From the NCBI GenBank assembly GCA_902462635.1, contig CABQCN010000004.1, positions 1 to 15,057 on the forward strand: a stretch of DNA of 15,057 bases. Direction: 5' to 3'. This document shows, piece by piece, positions 14,460 to 15,057 of the stretch. A model generated the notes under the pieces. That model was not told the DNA's origin. It made no database searches and was given only the letters and a program-made list of their open reading frames with translations. The stretch is from an uncultured Oscillospiraceae bacterium (GTDB lineage Bacteria; Bacillota; Clostridia; UBA1212; UBA1255). Positions within the stretch are counted from its first letter, which is position 1, and each line of letters opens with the position of its first letter. The translations under genes were made by a program, and so were the position numbers.

Positions 14460-14804
14460 CAGGAAGAAGATAAGTAAGTTCGTTCATAGTAATTTTATGT
14501 CGTATACATAGGAGAATAAATTGCACGCACGTTTTTCGCCGCAGTACATTTTCTGTGGGGTACACGGTTCCTACTACCGATGAATATGATAATGCGGTAT
14601 CAATAAGCACTGAATTTACCCACAGACGAATAATTCGACCGAGCCTCCACAAACGCAACCGAAAACCATAGCCTAAACCCGAAACCGGGAGGGATTGAGG
14701 TTGGCTTGAAACAGCAGGAGAAGTTGTAGTAGCAATCGCAGCATTTTTTGCCGCATGGGGAAAAGTGTTTGCATAAATAATGCATTAATCGGGAGGTTTA
14801 ATAA
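14460..14804. other. Gene-poor, decayed stretch
   Basis: No intact gene is visible in these 345 bases. Short plus-strand readings in three different frames look like fragments of one former small membrane protein: a polar segment VPTTDEYDNAVSISTEFT (about 14564-14620), a Pro/Gln/Thr-rich linker PQTNNSTEPPQTQPK (14620-14664), and a hydrophobic end GEVVVAIAAFFAAWGKVFA with stop (14717-14776). Frame changes and stops between them prevent a gene call. The last part (GGAGG, 14792-14796) is the RBS of the next gene. Confidence 0.4.
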
Positions 14805-15057
14805 ATGAAAAATCATTTAAAAAAATATTTAATTGAATCTTTAATCTCGGTAGTGATTTTATGTGTGCTGATTTTTTTAAGCGTTTTTTATGTGGAAAAC
14901 AGATTCGTATTTTTTCTGATTTTTGTTGCGCTGCTAATATCTGAAAAAATCTGTATTCGTATTTTTGCTCAAAAAGACATTTATTCAATTATGTATAGAG
15001 AATTAGATCCCGAATTGTTTTTGTCGATCGATAATAGTAAATATTTTCATTTGCAAC
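14805..15057 (+). CDS. Hypothetical membrane protein, 3'-truncated
   Basis: An open frame of 84 codons that runs off the right edge of the window. ATG at 14805 is eight bases after GGAGG (14792-14796). Residues 1-8 are basic (MKNHLKKY), followed by two probable membrane segments (about 12-31, SLISVVILCVLIFLSVFY, and 35-52, FVFFLIFVALLISEKICI), then a polar part starting RIFAQKDIYSIMYRELDPEL that would be cytoplasmic. No family recognised from this part. Base use is strikingly AT-rich (many AAA, TTT, ATT codons) compared with the GC-richer genes to the left, which together with the adjacent IS remnant suggests acquired DNA. Confidence 0.75.
   Translation, partial: MKNHLKKYLIESLISVVILCVLIFLSVFYVENRFVFFLIFVALLISEKICIRIFAQKDIYSIMYRELDPELFLSIDNSKYFHLQ

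Overview
This window looks like part of a metagenome-assembled, short-read contig from an anaerobic Clostridia-type bacterium (Bacillota), possibly near the Christensenellales. The evidence is AGGAGG-type ribosome binding sites, sigma-A promoters with 16-17 bp spacers, a Gly-Cys lipobox lipoprotein, an SbcC of clostridial type and intermediate GC content. The lineage is inference only. The first 13 bases are the common Illumina adapter end, so the left edge is a sequencing artefact and the first gene is cut by the contig end.

Layout, left to right. (1) 14-1489: the C-terminal part of the SbcC nuclease ATPase, with its zinc-hook CxxC. (2) 1555-4161: a large cytoplasmic glycoside hydrolase resembling family GH106. 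(3) 4238-5401, minus strand: an amidohydrolase convergent with it. (4) 5533-5715: a 60-residue protein made almost only of Asn and Gln, with its own strong RBS and terminator. (5) 5911-7445: an ECF-like sigma factor with a Cys-containing tail, overlapping a DUF2461 gene by ATGA and preceded by an ECF-type promoter motif. (6) 7604-8521: a patatin-like phospholipase with its own promoter. (7) 8659-12678: a MarR-type regulator and the two halves of a heterodimeric ABC exporter, with a palindromic operator next to the promoter. The second ABC gene is broken by a one-base frameshift. (8) 12673-13188, minus strand: a hypoxanthine/deoxyinosine DNA glycosylase whose end overlaps the ABC gene. (9) 13360-13857: a small lipoprotein under a near-consensus promoter. 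(10) 14022-14804: decayed DNA containing an IS3-type transposase remnant. (11) 14805 to the end: an AT-rich membrane protein cut by the window edge.

The best-integrated unit is the marR-ABC-ABC operon. The two ABC subunits carry complementary catalytic defects: Asp for Glu and Gln for His in the first, and a degraded signature motif in the second. This is the hallmark of asymmetric heterodimeric multidrug exporters. The regulator probably represses its own operon through the palindrome at 8616-8634. I found no CRISPR array, tRNA or rRNA, and no clearly new defence or biosynthetic system. The most unusual items are the Asn/Gln-only protein, the sigma factor with its own putative promoter and no visible anti-sigma gene, and the frameshifted exporter.
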